Shown: piece after piece, positions 25,332-32,826 of the stretch
How the letters are laid out: the number at the start of each line of letters is the position of its first letter
How positions within the stretch are numbered: the stretch's first letter is position 1
Source of the DNA: Oscillospiraceae bacterium
GTDB taxonomy: Bacteria; Bacillota; Clostridia; Oscillospirales; Acutalibacteraceae
Direction: 5' to 3'
DNA length: 53,519 nucleotides
Assembly (NCBI GenBank): GCA_015065845.1
Contig: SVPQ01000015.1
Coordinates: forward strand, 1-53,519
Position numbers and translations under genes: made by a program
The notes under the pieces: model-generated
The model's input: the letters and a program-made list of their open reading frames with translations, nothing else
The model's database searches: none
Told to the model about the DNA's origin: nothing

Positions 25332-26618
25332 TTAATTTATAACACTCTGAATTCTTTTAATATTTTGTTTTGAAATACCAACCTCGTTTGCAAACAGTTC
25401 CCAATTTTTTATAGCACATTCAACCGCATTTATACATTTTTGGGCATCCTGTTTTTTTATACCTACATTACGAGCAACTGCCAAAAGGTCATCTTTTGTA
25501 ATATTCTCAGATTTGCCATTTATAAGCATCTGATGAGCATTAACCCAAATGCTGTCGCGTTTATATGCAAAAGTTATATCGTACGCAGGTGATAATGACC
25601 AAATCCCTTTTTTATCCATTAAGAAAGATATATTTTTTGTGTGGTCATCAAAATTTTTAGCATAATCATTAAACACCATTCTTCTGAAGAGTTCAACAAA
25701 ATCTTTATATGGAAGTTTTAATTTTTTCATAATGTCAAATGCTTCTTCATAAGAATATGTTCTTGGCAGATTAAAATCCATATGAGCAATAGCACAAAGT
25801 GTCTGCATATGAATTTTTTCACCCTTCTGACCTATTCTGTCAAAGCGTTTTGTCATAAAATGTGAACTACCATTTTCTTTGTATATACGACATTCGCTCA
25901 TATTTATACCAGACGCTTTTGCCATAAGATAATAAGCATATTCAACCTTGGTGTATTCATTTTCATCAGGTGTAGCATCTTTATCTTTATTGTTTTTTAT
26001 ATTGTCAAACTTCAAAAGCCAATATTCATAACCGCTACCTGCGTCTATCTGCCCTGAACGAACATCATCTGTCAGAGGATTCCACGCTATTAAGGTTTTA
26101 GCTCTCGCTCCACCCACAGATGAACTACACTCCATTAACTGTGACATCATATTGCTTTCATGTTGTATATGGAGTGATTCTTTTTCTGTTAAAATATCTG
26201 ATGCTAATTTAGTTAGCGCATCTATATCTAATTCTTTACTCTCAAACTCTAAATCCTGTGCTGGTTCATACTCTAATGCACCCATTCCGCGTTTGCCTGT
26301 ATAACAAAGTTTTTCAATTATAGAAAGACTGTCACTTGTTCTTCCTTGTGCTTCGAGGTATTTATTTATAACAATATTACCAAATTTATCGGGTAAAGAA
26401 TCTGCCACCATACCAGGAAGTCCATAAAATGTTTCTTCACGCAAATTTAAAAATGAATATGTGCGATTTGACAACGGCATTTTTACAGGTGAAATTTCTA
26501 TTCCACTTTTTAAAAAGTCTTTATCATACTGAAAACCTATTACACCATTTTCTTCTTCGTGCAGATACCCTACAACTGTACCCCACATTTTTACGCTTAC
26601 TGTTTTTCTTTTAACCAA
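25332..26618 (-). CDS. hipA: HipA-family serine/threonine kinase toxin
   Basis: Toxin kinase of a HipBA-type system; the E. coli homologue phosphorylates glutamyl-tRNA synthetase and causes dormancy, but the target here is unknown. 428 residues. The N-terminal subdomain has MWGTVVGYLHEEENGVIGFQ. The kinase fold has SSVGGARAKTLI (nucleotide-loop region), HFMTKRFDRIG, the catalytic Asp in FDDHTKN and the metal-binding Asp in LSPAYDITFA. Eight bases downstream of the antitoxin gene on the same strand. Its stop codon abuts the 8-mer array. All catalytic residues are present, so it looks active. Confidence 0.92.
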   Translation of the reverse strand: MVKRKTVSVKMWGTVVGYLHEEENGVIGFQYDKDFLKSGIEISPVKMPLSNRTYSFLNLREETFYGLPGMVADSLPDKFGNIVINKYLEAQGRTSDSLSIIEKLCYTGKRGMGALEYEPAQDLEFESKELDIDALTKLASDILTEKESLHIQHESNMMSQLMECSSSVGGARAKTLIAWNPLTDDVRSGQIDAGSGYEYWLLKFDNIKNNKDKDATPDENEYTKVEYAYYLMAKASGINMSECRIYKENGSSHFMTKRFDRIGQKGEKIHMQTLCAIAHMDFNLPRTYSYEEAFDIMKKLKLPYKDFVELFRRMVFNDYAKNFDDHTKNISFLMDKKGIWSLSPAYDITFAYKRDSIWVNAHQMLINGKSENITKDDLLAVARNVGIKKQDAQKCINAVECAIKNWELFANEVGISKQNIKRIQSVIN

Positions 26619-26626
26619 AAAATCAC

Positions 26627-26968
26627 CTACTTATCTTCACCCCAGGTCCAATCCACTTTACCTGTTTCGTTCTTTTGTCTCACCCTTTTTCTTGGTGCTT
26701 TTTCTTCAAATATCTTTTTATAATCTGTGCTTTCTTCTGGAACTAATGTATTTATATTTTCTAAAATATCCAAACCAGATAATATTCTTATGTAATTTGA
26801 AAATTTTATATCATCACCATTTTCAATTCTTACAACAGTACTCATAGAAATACCACACTTTTCTGCAAGTTCTGCCTGTGTTAAATTTAATGATATTCTA
26901 TATTGCTTTATTCGGTTTCCAAGTTCGTTTAAAATAAATTTTTCGTTTTCAAAACCTGTTATATACAT
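26627..26968 (-). CDS. hipB: HipB-like XRE-family antitoxin/repressor
   Basis: 113 residues. Helix-turn-helix of the XRE/Cro type at about 16-70 (RIKQYRISLNLTQAELAEKC, SMSTVVRIENGD), then a basic C-terminal tail (APRKRVRQKNETGK). Binds its own promoter and neutralises the HipA kinase. ATG at 26968 with GAGAGG upstream. Promoter TTGACA-N17-TAAGAT and three copies of TTAATTTGTCA lie just upstream. Confidence 0.9.
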   Translation of the reverse strand: MYITGFENEKFILNELGNRIKQYRISLNLTQAELAEKCGISMSTVVRIENGDDIKFSNYIRILSGLDILENINTLVPEESTDYKKIFEEKAPRKRVRQKNETGKVDWTWGEDK

Positions 26969-26984
26969 CCTCTCACCTCTGAAC

Positions 26985-27051
26985 TTAATTTGTCAGTTCT
27001 GCATAATTATCTTATCAAAACACAGTTAATTTGTCAAGTATGATAAATTAA
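26985..27051 (-). promoter_or_regulatory. hipBA promoter and operator
   Basis: -35 TTGACA (27037-27032), 17-base spacer, -10 TAAGAT (27014-27009). TTAATTTGTCA occurs at 26985-26995 and 27026-27036 and, inverted with one change (TGATAAATTAA), at 27041-27051. The last two form an 11-base inverted repeat over the -35; the first lies downstream of the -10. Confidence 0.75.
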
Positions 27052-27066
27052 ATATCTACGCAAAAT

Positions 27067-27106
27067 AAAAGCATAGTTTTGGAAATCACTCCAAAACTAT
27101 GCTTTT
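27067..27106. terminator. spoIIR terminator
   Basis: Perfect 17-base arms AAAAGCATAGTTTTGGA / TCCAAAACTATGCTTTT with a 6-base loop, immediately past the spoIIR stop. Confidence 0.85.
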
Positions 27107-27751
27107 TTATTTAAAAAGTTTTTCGTAAATCTCAACTACCTTAAACCCAACTTTAAACTTGCCCTTTGACGAAACTATTTTTTTACCGTCTTCGTCTAAA
27201 TACTCCTCTAAATCTACTGTACCATCTGTTGTTATATCTCCTGTGGCAGCGGGTACACAAAGCGGAGGAAACATTACGCACCACCAGTTTTTACCCTCAC
27301 CACTTCCTAAAACTACTTTTACAGATGTGTAAGTCCCCGCGGGGAAAGTCAGGTCTTCATAAACCCTTGTTGTATAATATTCTTTACCCAAAGTGATTTT
27401 TGCTTTATAATCAAAACCATTTTCTTTTAAAACTTCGTTTGCACACTTTTCTAATTTATCTTTTGAATTTTTAAAATACGCTTCTGCATTTTCAGGGGTA
27501 ACTTTACCTGAAAGAAGTTCTGAATTTTTCTCTAGAAGTGCATCGCGCACTTTTAATTTTACTTCCTGGTCTATCTGAGAATTACTATCTGCTAAAATAT
27601 GAAGTCTTACAACACTTTCTCTTATTTCACCTGAAACAGATGCAAAATAAGTGACCCAGAATGCACAGTAAAGTACAAATGCAATTACTAAAGACACTAA
27701 AAAAATTTTATCGCGACTTTCTTTAAATGCTTTGTATGTATAAGTTGTCAT
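27107..27751 (-). CDS. spoIIR: Stage II sporulation protein R
   Basis: Forespore protein secreted across the septum to trigger SpoIIGA-dependent activation of sigma-E in the mother cell. 214 residues: an N-terminal membrane/signal segment (about 16-38, VSLVIAFVLYCAFWVTYFA), then the family's VRLHILADSNSQIDQEVKLK and the hallmark NWWCVMFPPLCV. Adjacent to ispE, an arrangement seen in other Clostridia. Its ribosome site AAAGGCGG is inside the 3' arm of a terminator-like hairpin. In Bacillus the gene is under sigma-F; no clear sigma-F promoter was identified here. Confidence 0.94.
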   Translation of the reverse strand: MTTYTYKAFKESRDKIFLVSLVIAFVLYCAFWVTYFASVSGEIRESVVRLHILADSNSQIDQEVKLKVRDALLEKNSELLSGKVTPENAEAYFKNSKDKLEKCANEVLKENGFDYKAKITLGKEYYTTRVYEDLTFPAGTYTSVKVVLGSGEGKNWWCVMFPPLCVPAATGDITTDGTVDLEEYLDEDGKKIVSSKGKFKVGFKVVEIYEKLFK

Positions 27752-27758
27752 AAATAAA

Positions 27759-27798
27759 AACCGCCTTTCATTTGTTGCAAATGGATTATTGGCGGTTA
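27759..27798 (-). promoter_or_regulatory. Hairpin with U-tract covering the spoIIR ribosome site
   Basis: Minus strand: AACCGCC (27797-27791) pairs with GGCGGTT (27765-27759), with an inner CATTTG/CAAATG stem. TTTTTATTT and then the spoIIR ATG follow. It can end ispE transcription and also masks the spoIIR ribosome site. Confidence 0.65.
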
Positions 27799-27815
27799 TT
27801 TTTTATTTTATTCAA

Positions 27816-28697
27816 TTAATTTTCAACAAGTTTTACACCAGTGTTTTTTCTGTCACAGATATATACTTTCTTATAATTCTTTTCTAATTCTTTTTTTGCT
27901 TTCTCTGCATCTTTTTCATCGAAAAAGATACCATAAATTGCAGAACCTGAACCCGACATACATGCCGCAGAAGAATTATTTTCCCTTAAAATATGTTTTA
28001 TATCTGCTCTGTCAGGCACTTCAATCACCTGTTCAAATACATTGTCACAATATTTTAATGCATCTGTAAGATTTTCATCGAGAAGATTTTCTAACATTTC
28101 ATTGTTTCGTGTGTGCTTAAGTCTTTCACCGAGTGAATCAATAGCGTCGTATGCTTTCACAGTAGAACTGCCATTTTCAGGTTTTACTATAACAATACTA
28201 CAATCTTTAATATCCGGAAGTGGTGCTACAACTGTACCAATATCCTGACAAAGTGCAGTACCACCAACAATACAGAATGGAATATCTGCACCAACTTTTC
28301 CGCCGATGAACATAAGCACTCTTTTACTTGCATTAACATTAAAAATCTTGTTAAGAGCAACTAAAACTGCAGCGCCGTCGGCACTACCGCCACCAAGACC
28401 TGCTTCGTGTGGTATATTCTTTTCTATATGAATATGAATACCCTTATCCTTTTCTATTTTAAAATGCTCAAAGAATTTCACCGTACATTTATACACAATA
28501 TTTTTTGAATCGGTCGGTACAGTTTCATCTGTGCACGAAATAGTGATTTTTTCACCCTTTGTTTTTTCAACTGATACAACATCTTTTAAACCAATTGACT
28601 GCATAACAGTAAAAAGAGTGTGGTATCCGTTTTGCTTTACACCGGTTACATCCAGTATTAAATTTATTTTAGCGTACGCTTCATAAGTTAATTTCAT
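27816..28697 (-). CDS. ispE: 4-diphosphocytidyl-2-C-methyl-D-erythritol kinase
   Basis: GHMP kinase of the non-mevalonate isoprenoid pathway. 293 residues. The N-terminus has AYAKINLILDVTGVKQNGYH with the catalytic Lys-Asn pair, then the ATP loop PHEAGLGGGSADGAAVL, VGADIPFCIVGGTALCQDIG, and the closing SGSGSAIYG. ATG at 28697, with a moderate ribosome site AGGGCAG. Same strand and upstream of spoIIR. Confidence 0.96.
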   Translation of the reverse strand: MKLTYEAYAKINLILDVTGVKQNGYHTLFTVMQSIGLKDVVSVEKTKGEKITISCTDETVPTDSKNIVYKCTVKFFEHFKIEKDKGIHIHIEKNIPHEAGLGGGSADGAAVLVALNKIFNVNASKRVLMFIGGKVGADIPFCIVGGTALCQDIGTVVAPLPDIKDCSIVIVKPENGSSTVKAYDAIDSLGERLKHTRNNEMLENLLDENLTDALKYCDNVFEQVIEVPDRADIKHILRENNSSAACMSGSGSAIYGIFFDEKDAEKAKKELEKNYKKVYICDRKNTGVKLVEN

Positions 28698-28832
28698 TTT
28701 TCACTTCTGCCCTTCAGCAATTTTTATAAATTAGTAGTATTTTACCATATTCTCTCAATTAAATAAAGATTTTTCGTGGAATTATTTTCTTTTTTGCTAT
28801 ATTATTTTTTTTAAGTTTGTGGTAGAATAACT

Positions 28833-28985
28833 TGAGTCTAGGAACTAGGAACTAGGAACTAGGAATTAGAATTATATTTCTAAATATATTGTTTCATTTT
28901 ACTTTTATTACGAAGTTAAAATATGAAATATAAATTTACCGATATAACTCTGATTCCTAATTCCTATTTCCTAATTCCTGTAATC
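28833..28985. repeat. Composite element with inverted TAGGAAC arrays and a different central hairpin
   Basis: Left array TCTAGGAACTAGGAACTAGG (28837-28868) and right array CCTAATTCCTATTTCCTAAT (28955-28979) are inverted relatives. Between them is a hairpin TTTCATTTTACTT / AAGTTAAAATATGAAA unlike the ATCCTATCATT core. It fills most of the 324-base gap between ispE and the PHP gene; no reading frame is supported. Confidence 0.65.
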
Positions 28986-29021
28986 TAATAACAACTATAA
29001 ATACAGGAAGGTATATTTGAT

Positions 29022-29837
29022 ATGAATAATATATCAATCATCGACTTACACACTCACACAATAAACTCCCCTGACGGAAATCACGAAGCATTATTTATGG
29101 CAGAAACTGCAAGAGACAATAAAATTCACACAGTTGCTTTTACTGACCATTGCGAAGTAGATTACTATTATAAAGATAACTACGACAAGGTTGTAGAAAA
29201 CAGCTTCAGAGATGTTTCTGCAGTCTCTGAAAAATTGCAAGGTCAGATAAATATTTTAAAAGGTGTTGAACTTGCTCAGCCTCACTACATTCCGGAATTA
29301 GCACAACAGATTATTGATACTTATAATTATGATGTTGTTATAGGTTCAATTCACAACTTAAGAAATCAGGAAGATTTTTACAACTGGAAAAGTTTTGACG
29401 GAATTGACATTGAAGCAACAATGAACGAGTATTTTAATGAACTTACAAAAATGCTCGAATGGGGCAACTTTGAAATTTTAGCACACATTACATACCCATT
29501 CAGATACATTTTCAATCATTGTGGTTATGTTGAAGATATTGATAAATATAAATCTAAAGTAGATGAACTTTTAAAACTCTGTGCAGAAAAAGACAAGGCT
29601 TTAGAAATAAATATGGGTGGTCTTAAGTACCCTATCAACAAACCTTCACCTGATTTAGAAACAATAAAAAGATATAAAGAATTAGGTGGTAAGTTAATTT
29701 CTGTAGGTTCTGACTCTCATTACGCTGAAAGAATCGGTGTTAATATTGATAAAGCCTATGAAATTGCAAGACAAGCAGGTTTTAAATCTGTTGCTACTTT
29801 TAAAGACAGAAAAGTTTCTGAATTTGCTATTGTATAA
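29022..29837 (+). CDS. hisK: PHP-domain histidinol-phosphatase
   Basis: Polymerase-and-histidinol-phosphatase family phosphoesterase, 271 residues. Metal-binding motifs: DLHTHTINSPDG (13-24 region), TDHCEVDYYY, and late GSDSHYAERIG. It most resembles HisK histidinol-phosphatases of Firmicutes, which act in histidine synthesis. No other his gene is in the window, so another phosphoester is possible. ATG preceded by GGAAGG. Monocistronic. Confidence 0.85.
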   Translation: MNNISIIDLHTHTINSPDGNHEALFMAETARDNKIHTVAFTDHCEVDYYYKDNYDKVVENSFRDVSAVSEKLQGQINILKGVELAQPHYIPELAQQIIDTYNYDVVIGSIHNLRNQEDFYNWKSFDGIDIEATMNEYFNELTKMLEWGNFEILAHITYPFRYIFNHCGYVEDIDKYKSKVDELLKLCAEKDKALEINMGGLKYPINKPSPDLETIKRYKELGGKLISVGSDSHYAERIGVNIDKAYEIARQAGFKSVATFKDRKVSEFAIV

Positions 29838-30125
29838 TATTCATTTCTGTTGAAAATATTTGCAGATAATTCTTTTTCTGCAATTTAACAAAATTTTACA
29901 TTTGTAAAGTAAGTCACTTTACTTTGTTCATAACTCTGTCAGTTTTGTTCACAAACAGAGCTAAAAATCAAATTTTATTCTTATTTGACAAAAAACGAGT
30001 AAAGTAATTGACTTTACATTGACAAAGTTATGAACAATTTTTTGTTTTTTTAATGTATATACAACTGCATATACATTTTGTTAAAAACTTTAATAACTGA
30101 AAACAAATGAAACGGAGGGGCTGTT
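29838..30125. other. Palindrome-rich upstream region of the RluA gene
   Basis: Contains a weak hairpin TTGCAGA / TCTGCAA (29860-29883), two 19-base palindromes GTAAAGT-N5-ACTTTAC (29904-29922 and 29999-30017), and inverted GTTCATAACTCTGTCA / TGACAAAGTTATGAAC (29926-29941 / 30020-30035). A further near-palindrome GTATATACAACTGCATATAC lies at 30056-30075. No gene. Confidence 0.7.
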
Positions 30126-31010
30126 ATGAGAATTTTAGAGTACATAGTGCCTGAAGAATTTTCTGACAGGCCTGTTCTTCATTTTTTAAAAGGACACCTG
30201 AAACTTTCAACAAAAATTGTTCAATCACTCCGTCATACAGAAGGTTCTGTTACTTCAAATGACCGAATTGTGCGAATGATTGACAATGTTTATAAAGATG
30301 AAACTGTTGTAATAAGAATTCCTGAAAAATCTACTCCTCCACTTCTTTGCGAAATGGATTTGGATATAATTTTCGAGGATGAAGACATTTTAGTTTTAAA
30401 TAAACCCGCAGGAATTTCTGCACACCCTACAAGACGACACCCTAATGGTACACTTGCAAATGGTGTTGCTGATTACATTATAAAGAATGGCGGAAGTGAA
30501 GCAGCAGGCAGAGCAATAGGCAGACTTGACAAAGGTACTTCAGGTGTTATTGTTTTTGCTAAAAATTCACTTTCTGCTTACAGATTAAATGGTAATATCG
30601 AAAAGACATATTATGCACTTGTAAAAGGTGATATTTCTGACAGTGGTACTATTGATACTCCGATTTACCGCCCTGACCCGAATAAAACATTAAGAGCAGT
30701 TTCTACCGAGAGAGAAGATGCTTTACCAGCCACTACTCACTGGCAGATTGAAAAAAGATGCTCTGATAAGGCATTATTGAAGGTAAATATTGAAACGGGC
30801 AGAACTCATCAGATAAGAGTGCATTTTTCATCTATAGGCTTTCCTCTTTTGGGTGATGATATGTACGGCGGTGAAATTACAGAAAATCTTTCACGACCCG
30901 GACTTCATTGTGGTAAAGCAGAGCTTATTCATCCGACGAGTGGTGAAAAGATGATTTTTCATGCAGAACTGGCGGAGGATATAACCAAGGAATTAGGAAT
31001 TAGGAATTAG
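30126..31010 (+). CDS. RluA-family pseudouridine synthase
   Basis: Isomerises uridine to pseudouridine in rRNA or tRNA. 294 residues: an S4-like N-terminal portion (about 15-80), then the catalytic domain with ILVLNKPAGISAHPT, the active-site Asp in GRLDKGTSGVIVFAKN, and GRTHQIRVHFSSIGFPLLGD. AAACGGAGGGG ribosome site. The last residues (KELGIRN) are encoded by the first units of an AGGAATT array, i.e. by repeat element C. The specific target site cannot be told from sequence. Confidence 0.92.
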   Translation: MRILEYIVPEEFSDRPVLHFLKGHLKLSTKIVQSLRHTEGSVTSNDRIVRMIDNVYKDETVVIRIPEKSTPPLLCEMDLDIIFEDEDILVLNKPAGISAHPTRRHPNGTLANGVADYIIKNGGSEAAGRAIGRLDKGTSGVIVFAKNSLSAYRLNGNIEKTYYALVKGDISDSGTIDTPIYRPDPNKTLRAVSTEREDALPATTHWQIEKRCSDKALLKVNIETGRTHQIRVHFSSIGFPLLGDDMYGGEITENLSRPGLHCGKAELIHPTSGEKMIFHAELAEDITKELGIRN

Positions 31011-31146
31011 GAACTAGGAATCAGGCTTCGCAAGGAATGAAAACATCCTGTCATTTAAAGTTGGGTTAAGTATCATCTTTAAATGATAGGATAAATTTAT
31101 TTCTATAACCTAATTCCTGGTTCCTTGTTCCTAATTCCTATTTTCT
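30987..31146. repeat. Composite hairpin element, copy C, with inverted outer arrays
   Basis: Left array of AGGAATT units (30987-31025), spacer CTTCGCAAGGAATGAAAA, hairpin ATCCTGTCATTTAAAG / CTTTAAATGATAGGAT (31045-31092), and right array CCTAATTCCTGGTTCC (31109-31146). The left arm has G where other copies have A; the pair becomes G-U instead of A-U. Confidence 0.85.
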
Positions 31147-31156
31147 AAAAAACCTC

Positions 31157-31185
31157 TTGACAAACTCCCCCCTTTCTGCTAAAAT
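31157..31185 (+). promoter_or_regulatory. rplU-prp-rpmA promoter
   Basis: TTGACA, 17-base spacer, TAAAAT; start near 31192. Confidence 0.75.
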
Positions 31186-31191
31186 ATCATA

Positions 31192-31275
31192 CGCCGCATA
31201 TTAAGGGCGAGGTATGTCCTCACAAACACATTAGTGTGCCTTGTTAGCGAGACTGAAAGAAAGCAGGTAAAAACT
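31192..31275 (+). promoter_or_regulatory. Probable L21 leader (autoregulatory mRNA structure)
   Basis: An 84-base leader with GC-rich paired segments (CCGCATATTAAGGGCGAGG, TAGTGTGCCTTGTTAGCGAG) directly before rplU. Firmicutes rplU operons usually carry an L21-binding leader here; assignment is by position and general structure. Confidence 0.5.
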
Positions 31276-31587
31276 ATGTACGCAATCATTGAAACAGGCG
31301 GTAAGCAATACAAAGTTGAGAATGGCGATGTTATTTTCATCGAAAAACTCGATGTTGAAGCTGACGCAGAAATAACTTTTGATAAAGTTATTGCAATTGG
31401 CGCAGAAGACGGACTTAAAGTTGGCGCTCCATACGTGGACGGTGCTTCTGTTGGCGCAAAGGTTATTAAGAATGGCAAAGGCAAGAAGATTGTTGTTGCT
31501 ACTTACAAACCAAAGAAAAATGAAAAGCGCAAGATGGGTCATAGACAACCATACACAAAGGTTGAAATCTCAGCTATCAATGCGTAA
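31276..31587 (+). CDS. rplU: 50S ribosomal protein L21
   Basis: 103 residues starting [18 protein letters not shown], with the family's closing [14 protein letters not shown]. The ATG at 31276 is the true start; frames beginning at 31234 lie inside the leader. First gene of the rplU-prp-rpmA operon; its TAA shares one base with the ATG of prp, giving translational coupling. Confidence 0.98.
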   Translation: MYAIIETGGKQYKVENGDVIFIEKLDVEADAEITFDKVIAIGAEDGLKVGAPYVDGASVGAKVIKNGKGKKIVVATYKPKKNEKRKMGHRQPYTKVEISAINA

Positions 31588-31901
31588 TGACAAAAGCAAC
31601 TTTTTATTTTGACGGAGATGTTCCTTACGGTTTCTTAATTTCAGGTCACTCGGATTATGCTGACGAGGGTGAAGACATTGTTTGTGCTTCTGTTTCCTCT
31701 GTTGCATATATGACAGCTAACACTATAACAGATGTTTTAGAAGTCAATGCAAAAATCGAAGTGAGTGACGCAAAAATGAAACTCACAGTCAATAAGGAAC
31801 AAAGACATATCACAAAGGATATCTTACTCGGTCTTAAACTTCATTTGGACAGTTTGGCAGAAGATTATCCGAAGTTTTTAGAAACACTTATGGAGGTGTA
31901 A
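31587..31901 (+). CDS. prp: Ribosomal-processing cysteine protease Prp
   Basis: Cuts the N-terminal extension off ribosomal protein L27 in Firmicutes and relatives. 104 residues with the catalytic His in ISGHSDYA and Cys in DIVCASVSSVAYM. The position between rplU and rpmA is the diagnostic one. Start overlaps the rplU stop (TAATG). The substrate sequence is present in the next gene, so the system is complete. Confidence 0.96.
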   Translation: MTKATFYFDGDVPYGFLISGHSDYADEGEDIVCASVSSVAYMTANTITDVLEVNAKIEVSDAKMKLTVNKEQRHITKDILLGLKLHLDSLAEDYPKFLETLMEV

Positions 31902-31904
31902 CGA

Positions 31905-32189
31905 ATGCTTAAGATTAATATCCAGTTATTTGCTCATAAAAAAGGTATGGGTTCTACACGTAACGGCCGTGATTCAGAGTCTAAAAGACTTGGTGCTAAG
32001 CGTGCAGACGGTCAACACGTTCTTGCAGGTAACATTCTTGTAAGACAAAGAGGTACAAAAATCCACCCAGGCACAAACGTTGGTAAGGGTAAAGATGATA
32101 CATTATTTGCTCTTGTTGATGGTCAGGTTCGTTTTGAACGCCTTGGCAAAGACCGTAAAAAAGTTAGTGTTTACACAGTAGAGCAATAA
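31905..32189 (+). CDS. rpmA: 50S ribosomal protein L27 with Prp-cleaved leader
   Basis: 94 residues. The first nine, MLKINIQLF, precede [15 protein letters not shown], where mature L27 begins; cleavage after Phe9 fits the known Prp site. The basic N-terminus that reaches the peptidyl-transferase centre is therefore only exposed after processing. GGAGGTG ribosome site overlapping the prp end. Confidence 0.98.
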   Translation: MLKINIQLFAHKKGMGSTRNGRDSESKRLGAKRADGQHVLAGNILVRQRGTKIHPGTNVGKGKDDTLFALVDGQVRFERLGKDRKKVSVYTVEQ

Positions 32190-32201
32190 GAAAAAAATAC
32201 A

Positions 32202-32233
32202 AAACCACTGGTTTAACCAGTGGTTTTTATTTT
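32202..32233 (+). terminator. rplU-prp-rpmA terminator
   Basis: AAACCACTGG / CCAGTGGTTT with a 4-base loop (TTTA), followed by TTATTTTTTT. Confidence 0.85.
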
Positions 32234-32238
32234 TTTGG

Positions 32239-32390
32239 GACTAGAGTCTAGGGATTAGGACTTCGCAAACAATGAAATTATCCTATCATTCAAAATTGAT
32301 TTTAACATCAACTGAAAATGATAGGATAATTTTGTTTTTATTATTCTGTTCCCTGTTTCCTGTTTCCTGTTTCCTGCTTCCTGAATATAA
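32239..32390. repeat. Composite hairpin element, copy D
   Basis: Left GGACTAGAGTCTAGGGATTA array, spacer CTTCGCAAACAATGAAATT (nearly as in copy C), perfect 16-base arms AAATTATCCTATCATT (32275-32290) / AATGATAGGATAATTT (32317-32332), then TTTCCTG heptamers (32346-32382). The right array encodes the end of the GtrA-like protein. Confidence 0.85.
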
Positions 32391-32826
32391 AAAACTTACT
32401 GAACACATAATTAAGGATAACAACAATAACTGCAAGTAAAATTTTAACTATAAACTGCCCTGTTATTGTAAAACCTAAAAGAGTTAAAGTTTTTTCGCCA
32501 AGACCTAAAACAGATATAAATAAGAACATCCCGCCTTCCTCAACTAAAAAACTGAATATTCTTGCACCTAAAAAGCCTGTTATTTCTTTAGTTATGAGTT
32601 TTAAATTCCAGCTTTTTGACTCAAATACAAAAAGTTTATTTGTTATATAAGCAAATACAACGCCAACTACCCACGCGATAGCATTATTCACTAAATATAA
32701 CTCTTCACCAAATATTTTTGTGAAAAGCCAGAACGCAAAAAAATTCACGAGCGTTGTAAGAATGCCAAATATAATATAAGTTATAATTTCTTTATATTTA
32801 TTAAAAATCGTAATAATCATTTTCAT
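32341..32826 (-). CDS. GtrA-family membrane protein
   Basis: Small polytopic protein of the type that flips lipid-linked sugars made by a partner glycosyltransferase. 161 residues, four predicted transmembrane helices (about 15-37, 43-62, 88-108, 118-143), opening ITYIIFGILTTLVNFFAFWL. The start overlaps the end of the glycosyltransferase gene by 26 bases, or 20 if the second Met is used. The last 13 residues (RKQETGNRKQGTE) come from TTTCCTG repeat units of element D, not from the family's normal end. Confidence 0.88.
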   Translation of the reverse strand: MKMIITIFNKYKEIITYIIFGILTTLVNFFAFWLFTKIFGEELYLVNNAIAWVVGVVFAYITNKLFVFESKSWNLKLITKEITGFLGARIFSFLVEEGGMFLFISVLGLGEKTLTLLGFTITGQFIVKILLAVIVVILNYVFSKFFIFRKQETGNRKQGTE

